In this document: positions 40,225 through 51,500 of the stretch, piece after piece
Position numbering within the stretch: the first letter of the stretch is position 1
Layout: each line of letters opens with the position of its first letter
From: Panorpa germanica
Taxonomy: Eukaryota > Arthropoda > Insecta > Mecoptera > Panorpidae
Direction of reading: 5' to 3'
Length of the DNA: 64,000 nucleotides
NCBI GenBank assembly: GCA_963678705.1
Contig: OY783220.1
Location: forward strand, 13,537,001-13,601,000
Notes under the pieces: generated by a model
What the model was told of the DNA's origin: nothing
Database searches by the model: none
What the model saw: only the letters and a program-made list of their open reading frames with translations
Position numbers and translations under genes: made by a program

Positions 40225-41640
40225 TTTCTAAAATCCTAAATAATTCCTAAACAAACACGGATATTTAAAATGTAATGAAGCAGTTTTTTATTGTAGACCA
40301 TACCGGATGTAACTGCATCAAAATATTTAAAATATATCAACTTTTCTTTTTAAGAAAAAAACCTCCATGAATTTCTAAAATCCTAAATAAATCCTAAAAA
40401 CGCGCGTATATTTCAAATCTAATGAAGCAGTTTTTTATTGTAGAGCATACCGGATATAACTGCATCAAAATATTTCAAAAATATCAACTTTTTTTTTTAA
40501 GAAAAAAACCTCCATGAATTTCTAAAATCCTAAATAAATCCTAAAAACGCGCGGATATTTCAAATCTAATGAAGCAGTTTTTTATTGTAGAGCATACCGG
40601 ATATAACTGCATCAAAATATTTCAAAAATATCAACTTTTTTTTTTAAGAAAAAAACCTCCATGAATTTCTAAAATCCTAAATAAATCCTAAAAACGCGCG
40701 GATATTTCAAATCTAATGAAGCAGTTTTTTATTGTAGAGCATACCGGATATAACTGCATCAAAATATTTCAAAAAAATCAACTTTTTTTTTAAGAAAAAA
40801 ACCTCCATGAATTTCTAAAATCCTAAATAAATCCTAAAAACGCGCGGATATTTCAAATCTAATGAAGCAGTTTTTTATTGTAGAGCATACCGGATATAAC
40901 TGCATCAAAATATTTCAAAAATATCAACTTTTTTTTTTTAGAAAAAAATCTTCATGAATTTCTAAAATCCTAAATAAATTCTGAAAACGCTCGGATATTT
41001 CAAATCTAATGAAGCAGTTTTTTATTGTAGAGCATACCGGATATAACTGCATCAAAATATTTCAAAAATATCAACTTTTTTTTTTAAGAAAAAAACCTCC
41101 ATGAATTTCTAAAATCCTAAATAAATCCTAAAAACGCGCGGATATTTCAAATCTAATGAAGCAGTTTTTTATTGTAGAGCATACCGGATATAACTGCATC
41201 AAAATATTTCAATAATATCAACTTTTTTTTTTAAGAAAAAAACCTCCATGAATTTCTAAAATCCTAAATAAATCCTAAAAACGCGCGGATATTTCAAATC
41301 TAATGAAGCAGTTTTTTATTGTAGAGCATACCGGATATAACTGCATCAAAATATTTCAAAAATATCAACTTTTTTTTTTTAAGAAAAAAACCTCCATGCA
41401 TTTCTAAAATCCTAAATAAATTCTAAAAACGCGCGGATATTTCAAATCTAATGAAGCAGTTTTTTATTGTAGAGCATACCGGATATAACTGCATCAAAAT
41501 ATTTCAAAAATATCAACATTTTTTTTAAGAAAAAAACCTCCATAAATTTCTGCAATTCTAAATAAATCCTAAAAACGCTCGGATATTTCAAATCTAATAA
41601 AGCAGTTCTATATTCTAGAGCGTACCGGATACAATTGCAT
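40225..41640 (-). repeat. Right arm: inverted 147-bp tandem array
   Basis: About nine to ten units in reverse orientation, spacing 146-148 bp. The arms are not identical (one-base differences in several units), which argues against a simple mirrored assembly artefact. Confidence 0.95.
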
Positions 41641-42364
41641 AAAAAGATTTTAAATAAATTAATATTTTAGTATTTTAATTTTACCCATAAATGTATACTT
41701 TCATAACTAGTGTAAAACAAGTTGCCATTAAATCAGGCGTAGGTAGTTCCACAAATCTGCATGAATTTCTAAAACATTGAATTAATCGTAAACAAACGCG
41801 AATATTTCAAATCTAATAAAGCAGTTCTTTATTTTAGAGCATACTGGATATAATTGCAGAAAAAGATTTTAAATAAATTACAACTTTAGTTTTTTTAATT
41901 TTACCCATAAGTTTATACTTGTATAACTTGTTGCAAAATAAGTTGCCATTAAATCAGGCGCAGAGAGTTCCACAAATTTTCATGAATTTCTAAAACATTG
42001 AATTAATTCTAAACAACTACAAATATTTTAAATTTAATGAAGCAGTTCTTTATTTTAGAGCATACCAGATACAATTGCAGAAACATATTTTAAATAAATG
42101 AAAATTTTAGTTTTTTCATTTTACCCATAAGATTATACTTTCATAAGTTGTTGTAAAACAAGTTGCCATAAAATCAGGCGTACTGGTTTCCACAAATCAG
42201 TAGTACTTATTGCTATTAAATCAGACGCAGAGTCTCACCGTGTTCTTATCATTTCTTATCTAACTAATGACACAATACTAATCAATTATAACCTAATCGA
42301 GGACACTTACTTATATATTACACTAGTGTACTACTAAGATATTTAAAATATAATGGGGCAGAGC

Positions 42365-42370
42365 TTTATT
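42365..42370 (-). terminator. Polyadenylation signal of paralog 1
   Basis: AATAAA on the minus strand ~150 bp after the stop. If used, the 3' UTR overlaps the whole of GGT exon a in antisense. Confidence 0.45.
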
Positions 42371-42393
42371 TAAATATATTATAACTTTTTCAG

Positions 42394-42502
42394 ATATTCC
42401 AACAATTATCAAGATGACCATCTCCACAGAGCGAACTCCAGAACATGAGCATTTAAATGGGAATAGCTCCTACGTCACTTTACCACGTCACAAAAATTGT
42501 TG
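42394..42502 (+). CDS. GGT alternative first coding exon a
   Basis: The exon follows TAACTTTTTCAG and contains the ATG at 42,414; it ends TG|GTAAGT in phase 2. It encodes a 29-residue hydrophilic cytoplasmic tail (MTISTERTPEHEHLNGNSSY... then VTLPRHKNC). Joined to the exon at 56,557 it gives a Trp codon and continues ARHRKRYIF into the TM helix. It is covered in antisense by the predicted 3' UTR of the minus-strand gene ending at 42,522. Confidence 0.7.
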
Positions 42503-45500
42503 GTAAGTTATTTTCCTTACATTATAAACATGAATGATGATATCTCATTAGAAATGCAGCAGGAATTATTAGTAAAAGCATCCTCGCTTGACATGAAGTT
42601 CCTTTGCTCATGGCTAACTTATTTTCTTCATAGTGTGGAGATGAAGTAAGATTAAGTGCAACTGCTGGTGGTGTTGATGCTGCGTCTTCCTCCAGGACAG
42701 ATGGCGTGGTAGATGGTCCCGTAGAATTATTGCCAATTGATAAAAATGCTTCAGATTCCTTTAAAGAAAGTACGAGATTAGCTAAGAATGTCTTCGCACG
42801 TTCTTTTAATTCCAATAATGATTCCGTTCTATCATCTTGCTTCGTTGAAAGTGAAACTGCTTCAGTTGTAGTTGTTGTTAAATAATAATTGATCGTTTCA
42901 GGGTTAATAATAGAATTAGGGGTTGTCGTTTCGTTAATTGGATTTTCTACAGTTAAACCCTTTACTAAGACGAGTCTCGGACTAAGACGAAATATAACTG
43001 CATTTGTTCGCCTCAACGTTTCGTTATTTTGATTTCCTATAGCTGAATCTTCCAATAGATATTTCTTTCTTAACTCTAAAGCACTCTTCATACTACGTTC
43101 GTTTTCTGCTTGCTGCAATTTCCCAAAAATTCCATTTTCTCTGTCTTTCAAAGACTGTCTTAATCTATTGCAATGATCAACGACTTTCTAAAAGTAATCA
43201 AAAGAGTGCTTATTGTTATTTGAAAGCAGCATTTACAAAACAGATGTTTAGATGTAATTTTACCTGCGAAATGTAATAACTACTTGTGCCCCCAATTGGT
43301 TTATGGTTAAAATGATCCAGTGAGGTAGTGAATGGTTTATAGTTGAAGTGATCTACTGTCGACAGTGGTTTATAGTCTGGTAACCTCAGTGTAGGTATTT
43401 TAAAATTATATTTTGAAACTGTGATCGGTCTTGGTCTATAGGGCACCATAAATCGTTGATTCTCTATACCAGATAGCAATTGCAATCCAAATACAAATAG
43501 AAACCTAAAACAGATTTAGAACATTTGAAAATAGAATACTTAATACTTAAATTCTAAAGCAGTAGTACAAATAAAATAAAAACAAGATAATAACTTAAGC
43601 AAATTATATTTTTAAATCTTACTTACGAGAATTTAACAGCCATTATATACAAGTTATTCTAAATAAAAGTAACTTCAATATGATAGCATTAATGTAACGT
43701 ACACTGCAGATCCGAAACTATAACTATTAAAATGATTAGAATATTATCATCGAAGTGAAATCTTCATGACCCAATACAGAGATAAGTTGAATCTTTAATA
43801 ACATTCTTTAATAGTCACATATTTTCCTGTTGGTAGAGATAAAAGTAACACATGCTTATATTTTACGACCTCTGACTTTTTCAGTACGATGTGTAATTGA
43901 TAAACATTAAAGTATAAACTTCATCTCTTAATTAAATACGGTAGTGAGAATCAACACTGGTTCACCTTCTGATAAAAGCGAGCCCAAGTGACTCAGAAAC
44001 TATTTATCTAGCTATATGAAAAAGTGTCCCACGCTAATAAATAGCAGTCATAATTTAACGTTTTCGGACTTAATTAATAATTAATATTTAAAGTAATGAA
44101 TCATATATATTTATTTGAAGAATTTACATATTTATTTAAATTAGTATATTTATACCTACAACATAACCATTAAGAATAATTTTAACCAAAATCAATAGCG
44201 AATGTGGTGAAGAGGAGCCAGACCCTGACCACATTCTGTGGCAATGTAAAAATACAGCAATGGCAAGAAATGGACTCCAACGGGCGGTGCTACAGACTTC
44301 GCAGACGCTTCCTGTTAACATCGCTTTCTTGATTGAGAAACCGAAATTTATAACAGCAGTAGTCATGAACAGATCATTCTTGTTGTCGGGATATAAAGTT
44401 TAGTTAAAGTAAAATTAAAGTTAAAGCAGAACATTATTAGGGGCGATAAAAGGCTACGTGCCTAGGAAGCCCGAGAAATTATTAAAAACAAAACCAAAAT
44501 CAATACAAAATACAAACCAATTAGTATAATATATATTTTTCAAGTTCTACAATAATCTCAATAGATTTAAATTGCTATTGGCCGCTATAACTAAATAGGC
44601 CACTGGAATTACAAGAAATACTTTCGCTTGTTGTGAAGATCCTTCAGCTCTGGCGTAGAAGCTTTCTTCGTAGCTTTCGTCGTAGCTTTCGTCATAGCTT
44701 TCGTCGTAGCTTTCCGCATCTTCTGCCATTTCTGTGGAAGATTCTACTACGTGATACTGCCCCTTGTCATCCAATTCCACAAAGACTTTGTCTACTAATG
44801 AATATATTTCAGGAACATCTTCAGAAGACGCTGATGTGTTATCTTCTGTATATACTTTGACTCGTATTGCAGGAAATGTGACTTTTTCGATTTTGTCTGC
44901 GCTGTAATAGTCCTCCGTTGGAACTACCGGTGCAGGCGTAGTGGACTTATCCTTCTCTGAAATTATACGATTTACTTTATACGCTTTATGATAATTGTTA
45001 TTTCCCCATTTCTTTAGATTCTCAGCCCGAGCGTCTGCATCCTTTTGAGCTTGCTCTTGCATTTTCTTTCTCTCTTCATATTCCTTCTGTTTTTCTTTCA
45101 ATAATGTCTCGAACGTTCTTGTAGATTCAATGTTGTGCTAAAATCGGACATCAAGCGGAGAATTAAATACAACAAATAATTAACAATCAATTAGAAGGAA
45201 ATTGTTCTGTTACCTGCATTTCAGCAAAATTTATGTCAAGTTCGTGAGGATTGGTTTGAAAAGGTTCGAAATTAAACTCCGAAAGATGTTTATATTCAGG
45301 AATTTCTATTTTCGGTATTTCTATTTTCGGAATATCTATTCTAGTAGATGGTATTTCAATCGATCTTGGTATGTTAATACCTCTAAACCAAAAACCAGCA
45401 AGATCTATTGCAGACAGAAATTGTAATCCAAATACAAAGACGAACCTAAAAAGATTTGGCGCAATTAATAAATATTCTTAATTACAAAAATAAAAATAAT

Positions 45501-48500
45501 CAAAAAAGTTAAACTTTTTGTCTAGTGAAAAATCAAATTTCTAAATTTTTATTAAAATGCAAATAAATATTTGTCCATAAATTGACGGAGATATAGCTAT
45601 TTAAAAATACAATAACAAAATTGTTATATATAATAGCTAGTATTGTATTGAGAAAGATTTTTTTATTTCTTAGAAATGTTTTAAGATTGACGTACCAGAG
45701 TTTAGCAGCCATTTTGCACAGAGCAATCAGCAGAAGATCCTGGGATAAGTATCCTCTTGAATGTAGTAACGCTAATATAATAATGAGTTGGATAAATCAA
45801 ATCTTATATTGAAATAAAGCGATCAAACTCTAAAGGCAGGTCTACACCAAACACAGAGTTGAAAGAAATACATGTTTCTAAATCGCTAGAATGCTATTAA
45901 AATATTATGACTTATTTAAAAGCTATTCATAATCCAAGAACATTATTAAAAGTTTAATTGCAGAAAGATTATTGCTTAGGGTTATCTCTAGTGTGGACAA
46001 GGCCTAAGATTTTGCCGGATAAAATGTAGAGGATAAATATCGATTCACAGAAAGATGCGCTCATCGATGTTACATTTGCATGACCCCAGAAATTGATAGA
46101 TGTATTCGCATTAATAAAATAATATTCTAAACTTTTCCTGCTACAAACTGCAACGCAATATTTTTATAGGATTGTCATCTTTATTTTATAATCAGGATAT
46201 TCGTCATTAAAAATAAACCAACCGTGCATTTTAGGTAGACAGCAGTTCTTTTTGATTTGCAAAGTTTTGTCTTCATGACTAGATAAAAGAATATTGAAAA
46301 GAAAACATTAAGATTATTTAAAAAAGACTATCAAGGATTAGAACTATCAAAAATATATTTAATAAAAAGAAAATACGGAACCTTGCTTAAAAGATTTGTA
46401 TGCAAAGTCAAGATTTTAAGTATTCAACTCTCGCAAAAGTTGAAGACATCTATTGTTGATTAGATAAACTATCAACAAGTCAAACTTCTAACCACTCCTT
46501 TTATATTACCAACAGTAGATGCCTTTAAATTTGCCGGGTTTTTTGAATGTATCTTTTGCGTTCACACGCTTGAATAAGCTGCTTTAGCGAACGCAAATGT
46601 TTAAACTTATTCATTTGCTTTTGACAGCTTTATTTTCATCAGTTTCTTATTAATTATCTCTCCTAATAATAACATTTAAGATATTGTAACTCAAACAGCA
46701 AACATAAATACAATTTGTTATGCTTCTATATAAATACTTTATTGATTTTGTAAAATTATGCAAAGGTTTAACATCCAAACATGCTGTTTTATTTTAAAAT
46801 ATTAATACCTCAGTTGACGAAATATTTTTAGACGTTGCGTTTCTCATTTCGCGGAGCACATGGAAATTATTGATCCAATAGAGTGAGGGTTATGAAATTG
46901 TCCTCGCTTCAGACCTACCCCTACAAGGGCAGTAAACCATTTCATTTCCAAAGTACATGTGCTCAATATAAAGACATTATGCAATTATATAATAAATTAC
47001 TAATTTATAAGCTACAATTTATTAAATTACATTCCTTATAAATGTTTCAATTCATAGTTTTATAAATGTTATCCAAATGATAGATTTCAATTTTTAGGTT
47101 ATAAATCAAGTAACCGAATATCTGTTCCTAAAATGTAAAAAGTGTATTAAAGAAGAGTAATAATTTAAGTTAATGTGTAAATATGGGTTCATTCGGGTCA
47201 GAAACACCCATCTTCATCACAAGGAACGGATTGGTGAGAAGAATTCATCAAAAAGGTTCAAGCCGGTTAATAGTTAAATCTGTCTCTAAGAAACATAAGC
47301 ATTCACCCCTATGTTGCATGTAAGTAAACAATTATACAGTTATTAATTACATTGCGTATATATTATTACAAATTATTTTTAAATAAGCACGTGATATATT
47401 AAAACGCCTGAATGAATACCACAAGTTGTGCACTTCGATTGATTAGAAAGTTGGTAAATAGATGGCGTTACTGGTTTAAAATAATTATAGAGCCGCAATA
47501 CTTTGTTATTATTATCATAAACTAAATAAGAACCTTATATTAAAAGTACAAATATGTAATTATCAAGAATAGATCAACAAATGAGCCAAAGGATCTTTAA
47601 TTTTTTACCTATTTCAAATTACGGTCTATGCAATCATCTGGTGAATGAATATAATCTGCTATAATAATTCAATCGATCAATATTACATGTTTACAAGTTT
47701 AAATAATAATATATTCAGTGGTTATCTGTAATAAAAGAAGTCCTGGAAAGCTGGGTTATTAACCTGATGATAGCCATTGCTCATTACTGAACACGTTGCT
47801 AAAATAAATGAACATTATTATTTAATTTTGCTAATGTAAGCCTGCTTACATCATGTGTATTATATGCAGCATTAGCATTAGCAGAATTTAATGAAAGCGG
47901 AATGGGTCTAAAATTATTTAAATCACACTCATAGGTTCAGCAATTTTCTACTATCACTAAATTCTGCACAGATGGCGGCTCCAGGCAGTCTCTCATATTC
48001 TCGTTGCTAGTAAATTTAAATCATACATTGTTTACGACATGCATGGGCAACAAATGATGTCATTTTATTAGTAGCTACAATACAATTTAAAGAAATGTCA
48101 CGTCAGAAATAGATAGACTTTAGAATCGCAATGAACGATACAATACGTATTATCGTATTGTTTTTATATTTAGCTTTGTTCGCTCACTGTTTTGCTACAT
48201 CACGTACAATCGCCGCCATATTCTGTTACGCGTTACATGGCTATTTGAACTTTCACAATATTTCAAGGTTTTGTATCTTTTTATCTTCAAAAAACCGTGA
48301 CTAATTGATAAAACTTATCTTTTACATTTATACTTAATATACAGTAAAAAAAGTTAAGACGTAATACTGCAATATTATTAATTTAGGACTTTATGGTAGG
48401 TGTTGTTAAACAATGGCTCGTCGGGCAGGTTTATTGTCTGGTCTGCGCTCGTGTTTTTTATATTATATGATAACACAACATATTTATTTACTTTTTGTAG

Positions 48501-51500
48501 TAAGCTACAAACCGACCGAGAAGAATATTAACATGAAATTAAAGAAATAAAACAAGTTTATTAAATTATTTTTAGCACGGCGTAAACATTCTTCGTGCTG
48601 GTCTTCTTTTTATAATTCTGTCTCGAGGTTCTTGTACCGAATCGAATGCACGCTTAAGCATACTATGTTTATTCTCTTGTTTGGATAGTATTAGGTTATA
48701 AATATAGCTACACACGTGTGGCCGATTACATTTGTATACATTAGAGATAATCAAAGTTGAATGTTATTTGCTTTACTGATAGAATAACAAATACATACAT
48801 TTACTTATAGTGTACTATTACTTCAAGTCAATAATTACTTTAACATTCATTTAATAATATCTATGCCAAGTGAATATGTATATGGTCCATTCTATTAGCC
48901 GATCTGTATGTGGCGAAGTTGCAAAGCCGAATCTACAAGTGCTCTTTATCAAACTGCCCATTAAAGTCTGTTTCTACACGTATACATGTGTGATTACATG
49001 AATCTCTCTTTCCACCATCTGTGTTCAATTCGTCTAGTTATTATTTACTAAAATATTTTGTTCTTAATATCGAGACATACTTTTTCAACAAATACATCTT
49101 TAAAATAAAATAAAAATATGTCATAAAACACGGTTAAACGTTCTCCTGAACTAGACGTACGTTTGTAAACTTTAAATTGAAGAAGAAAATGGAAACTGTT
49201 CGAAGTATTTACCTCTTTAAAAATAAATATACGACCTAATGGGCTTGTGTCTTAATTTTTTAGTGGTTGATTTTTCAATTGTTGATTGAAATTGATGTTA
49301 ATAAATGTGTATTGGCGTGTCTATTTTATTAAATATCTAAATGTTGACGGAGATACAGCAATTACAAATTTGAATTGCAGTTTTAGCGCTGGAAATGGTC
49401 GGCCATATTTGTATGACGTGAAATGCATTTTACCGTCAGTTATTTGTTGAGTAGGTCAGTGCTGTGGTAATGTTTTGTACCTGTTGATAGTCGAAATAAT
49501 CAAGTCAAGTCAAAGAATAATAAGTTTTTATTTTATTTAACTCTGGTAAGGCAGACATAATATTGAAATTTTATTGTTCCTTGCAATATCTGTAAATAAT
49601 ATTTGATATTTTGATAAATACATACATATAGCAGAGATTTATGAGCTGTAAGGTTGGCAGCGGTTGTGAGGCCACATGCATTTGGAATGTGTACAACGTT
49701 GAATCCCTTTAATAATAAAAGAGACAAATTATTTTTTTAACTGTTAATATCTCTTAACATATAAGGAGTTATTAAAAAATAGTTGTACATTTGAGGTTCT
49801 AGTAACCCACTTTATCAATATATAGTACACTTTTATAGAAATTAAGACATAGGACACAAGCCCATTCATCAGGATGTCTTTAGACCCCCCCCCCTCTCCT
49901 CCTACCTTATGCTTCGTATTTCTGTGCGAAGGCATACTTTACATACTCCTGTTTACACCACTGCTTAAATAGTATTAATTTTTATATATTTATTTCTTTT
50001 AAATGTTAAACTAAAGAAACATATTTTATTTAACGAATACAGTAATATTTTTTTGAAGATACACAAAGCAATAACCTTGAATATAGTCCTTGTATTAATC
50101 AGTCAGTGGTTTAATACATGTACATACAAGTAGATTGGGTTGTGCTTCAATCTGACCTAGGCATTGAAGCCTAAACATACTAGGCTACTACTCTATATAT
50201 AAACTATTGTTTTATATATATATTCATGTAATCTATATATGGTATAACCATATCCTGTAAAGATTGTAGAAGACGGAATCCAATTAAGCAGTCGCCGGAA
50301 GCTGTTCACCAGATTTCTAATGGCCTCATATTTTTAAATATGACAATACGTCGTATCGTAAAACTTGATTCCTTTTCTTTTGATAAATGAAAGTGTATTT
50401 AATTGTTGACGAAGATGAAAGCATGGAAAGTATTTCTATAAGTAACTAGATCTTGACAAGCTCCACATTTAAAACAACGACACATTTTAATTTCTTTATT
50501 ATCATTAACAGCATCTTTGGAACATAAAGTTATCTACCCAGTAAACAATTTGGTGAAGTGCCCTATTTAGTGACGTTTCTATCACTATTTCACTTCAAAT
50601 CATCTTTATCTTTATTTGTATTCCGACAGGTGGAGTGGTTTCGTCATCTGTAGCCGATAAAGTAGACATTTTATATGAAAAAATGTGAGAAACTGAACTA
50701 TAAATGAACTCTTTTATGACAAAAAAATCATGACGCATCTTCAATATGATGTCAAGGTGACTCCAAAATGTTTACTGGGTAATTGTATATTTACAAAGCA
50801 AAACATGGCAATGTCTAATGGTTATTTGATTAAATGATTCACCATGTAAAGTGTCTGTCAGTTCAATTGTATTTTGCATCAACTTCCTCGTCGTTTAAAT
50901 TCTGAAAGGTGAAGCGGTCTCGTCATTTATAGCCACATCCCAGTAAACATTTTGGAGTCATTTCACCATCAAATGACTTTTTTTGTCATGAAAGAGTTCA
51001 TTTACAGTTCAGTTTCTGACAGTCCTTCATATAAAATGTCTATTTTATCGACTACAAATGACGAAACCACTCCATCTGTCGAAATACAAATGAAGATAAA
51101 GTTGATGCGAACTATAATTGAAGTGAAATAGTGATAAAAATAGAAAAAGGGACACTTCACCAAATTGTTTACTAGGACAGATATATTTCAGATGTTAATA
51201 AATATGCACTTTGCAGTTCTGAACATTGAGCTGTCAGTTTCACAAAATACGAACTTGTAAGTTTCACTTCAACTCGTTCGACTCACTAAAAAACAATAGC
51301 ATGGCAATGATAATTATCTACAGGCTGCTCAAGTACTGGTTCTTTTTATATCTGTTTTAATTAAGTACGATTTATTTCCCCTACTCTATTTAATTCATAA
51401 CCTTAGCCTCCTACACGATTTGCATTTAACCAAGAGTCTCAAGAGTTGAGAAATAATCATACTCAGTACTTGAGCACCTCGCTGTGGTCGATTCAACCAT

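Larger units (their letters stand above)
37480..42235. mobile_element. Foldback-like element: giant palindrome of 147-bp tandem repeats
   Basis: The left arm contains consecutive 147-bp units in forward orientation; the marker GATGCAGTT occurs at 38,787, 38,933, 39,080, 39,227, 39,374, 39,521, 39,668, 39,815, 39,962 and 40,109. The right arm has the same units reversed; the marker AACTGCATC recurs with its C at 40,313, 40,460, 40,607, 40,754, 40,900, 41,047, 41,194, 41,341 and 41,489. The axis is near 40,214 with a loop of about 20 bp. More diverged outer units (CGCCTGATTTAA at 37,490 and 38,544; TTAAATCAGGCG at 41,726 and 41,951) continue the symmetry. This is the architecture of foldback (FB-type) transposons. 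There is no coding capacity. The left arm is broken by unrelated sequence at about 37,740-38,340. Confidence 0.85.

Noticed and set aside
39000-41500. CRISPR-like array of regular repeats
   Set aside because: No unique spacers: whole 147-bp units are repeated, and the context is a eukaryotic genome.
37480-42235. Assembly mirror artefact as explanation of the palindrome
   Set aside because: The arms differ at scattered positions and in their outer units, and one arm has an interruption the other lacks. Not fully excluded without reads.
44136-44366. 76-codon minus-strand ORF
   Set aside because: The plus strand reads as a retrotransposon tail with a CGEEEPDPDHILWQC motif.
44633-44860. Plus-strand ORF with FRRSFRRSF repeats
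   Set aside because: Antisense of the SYDE repeat in paralog 2.
49533-49935. Minus-strand ORFs at 49.5-49.9 kb
   Set aside because: They lie in or at the edge of MITE-B copy 2 and have no protein-like features.
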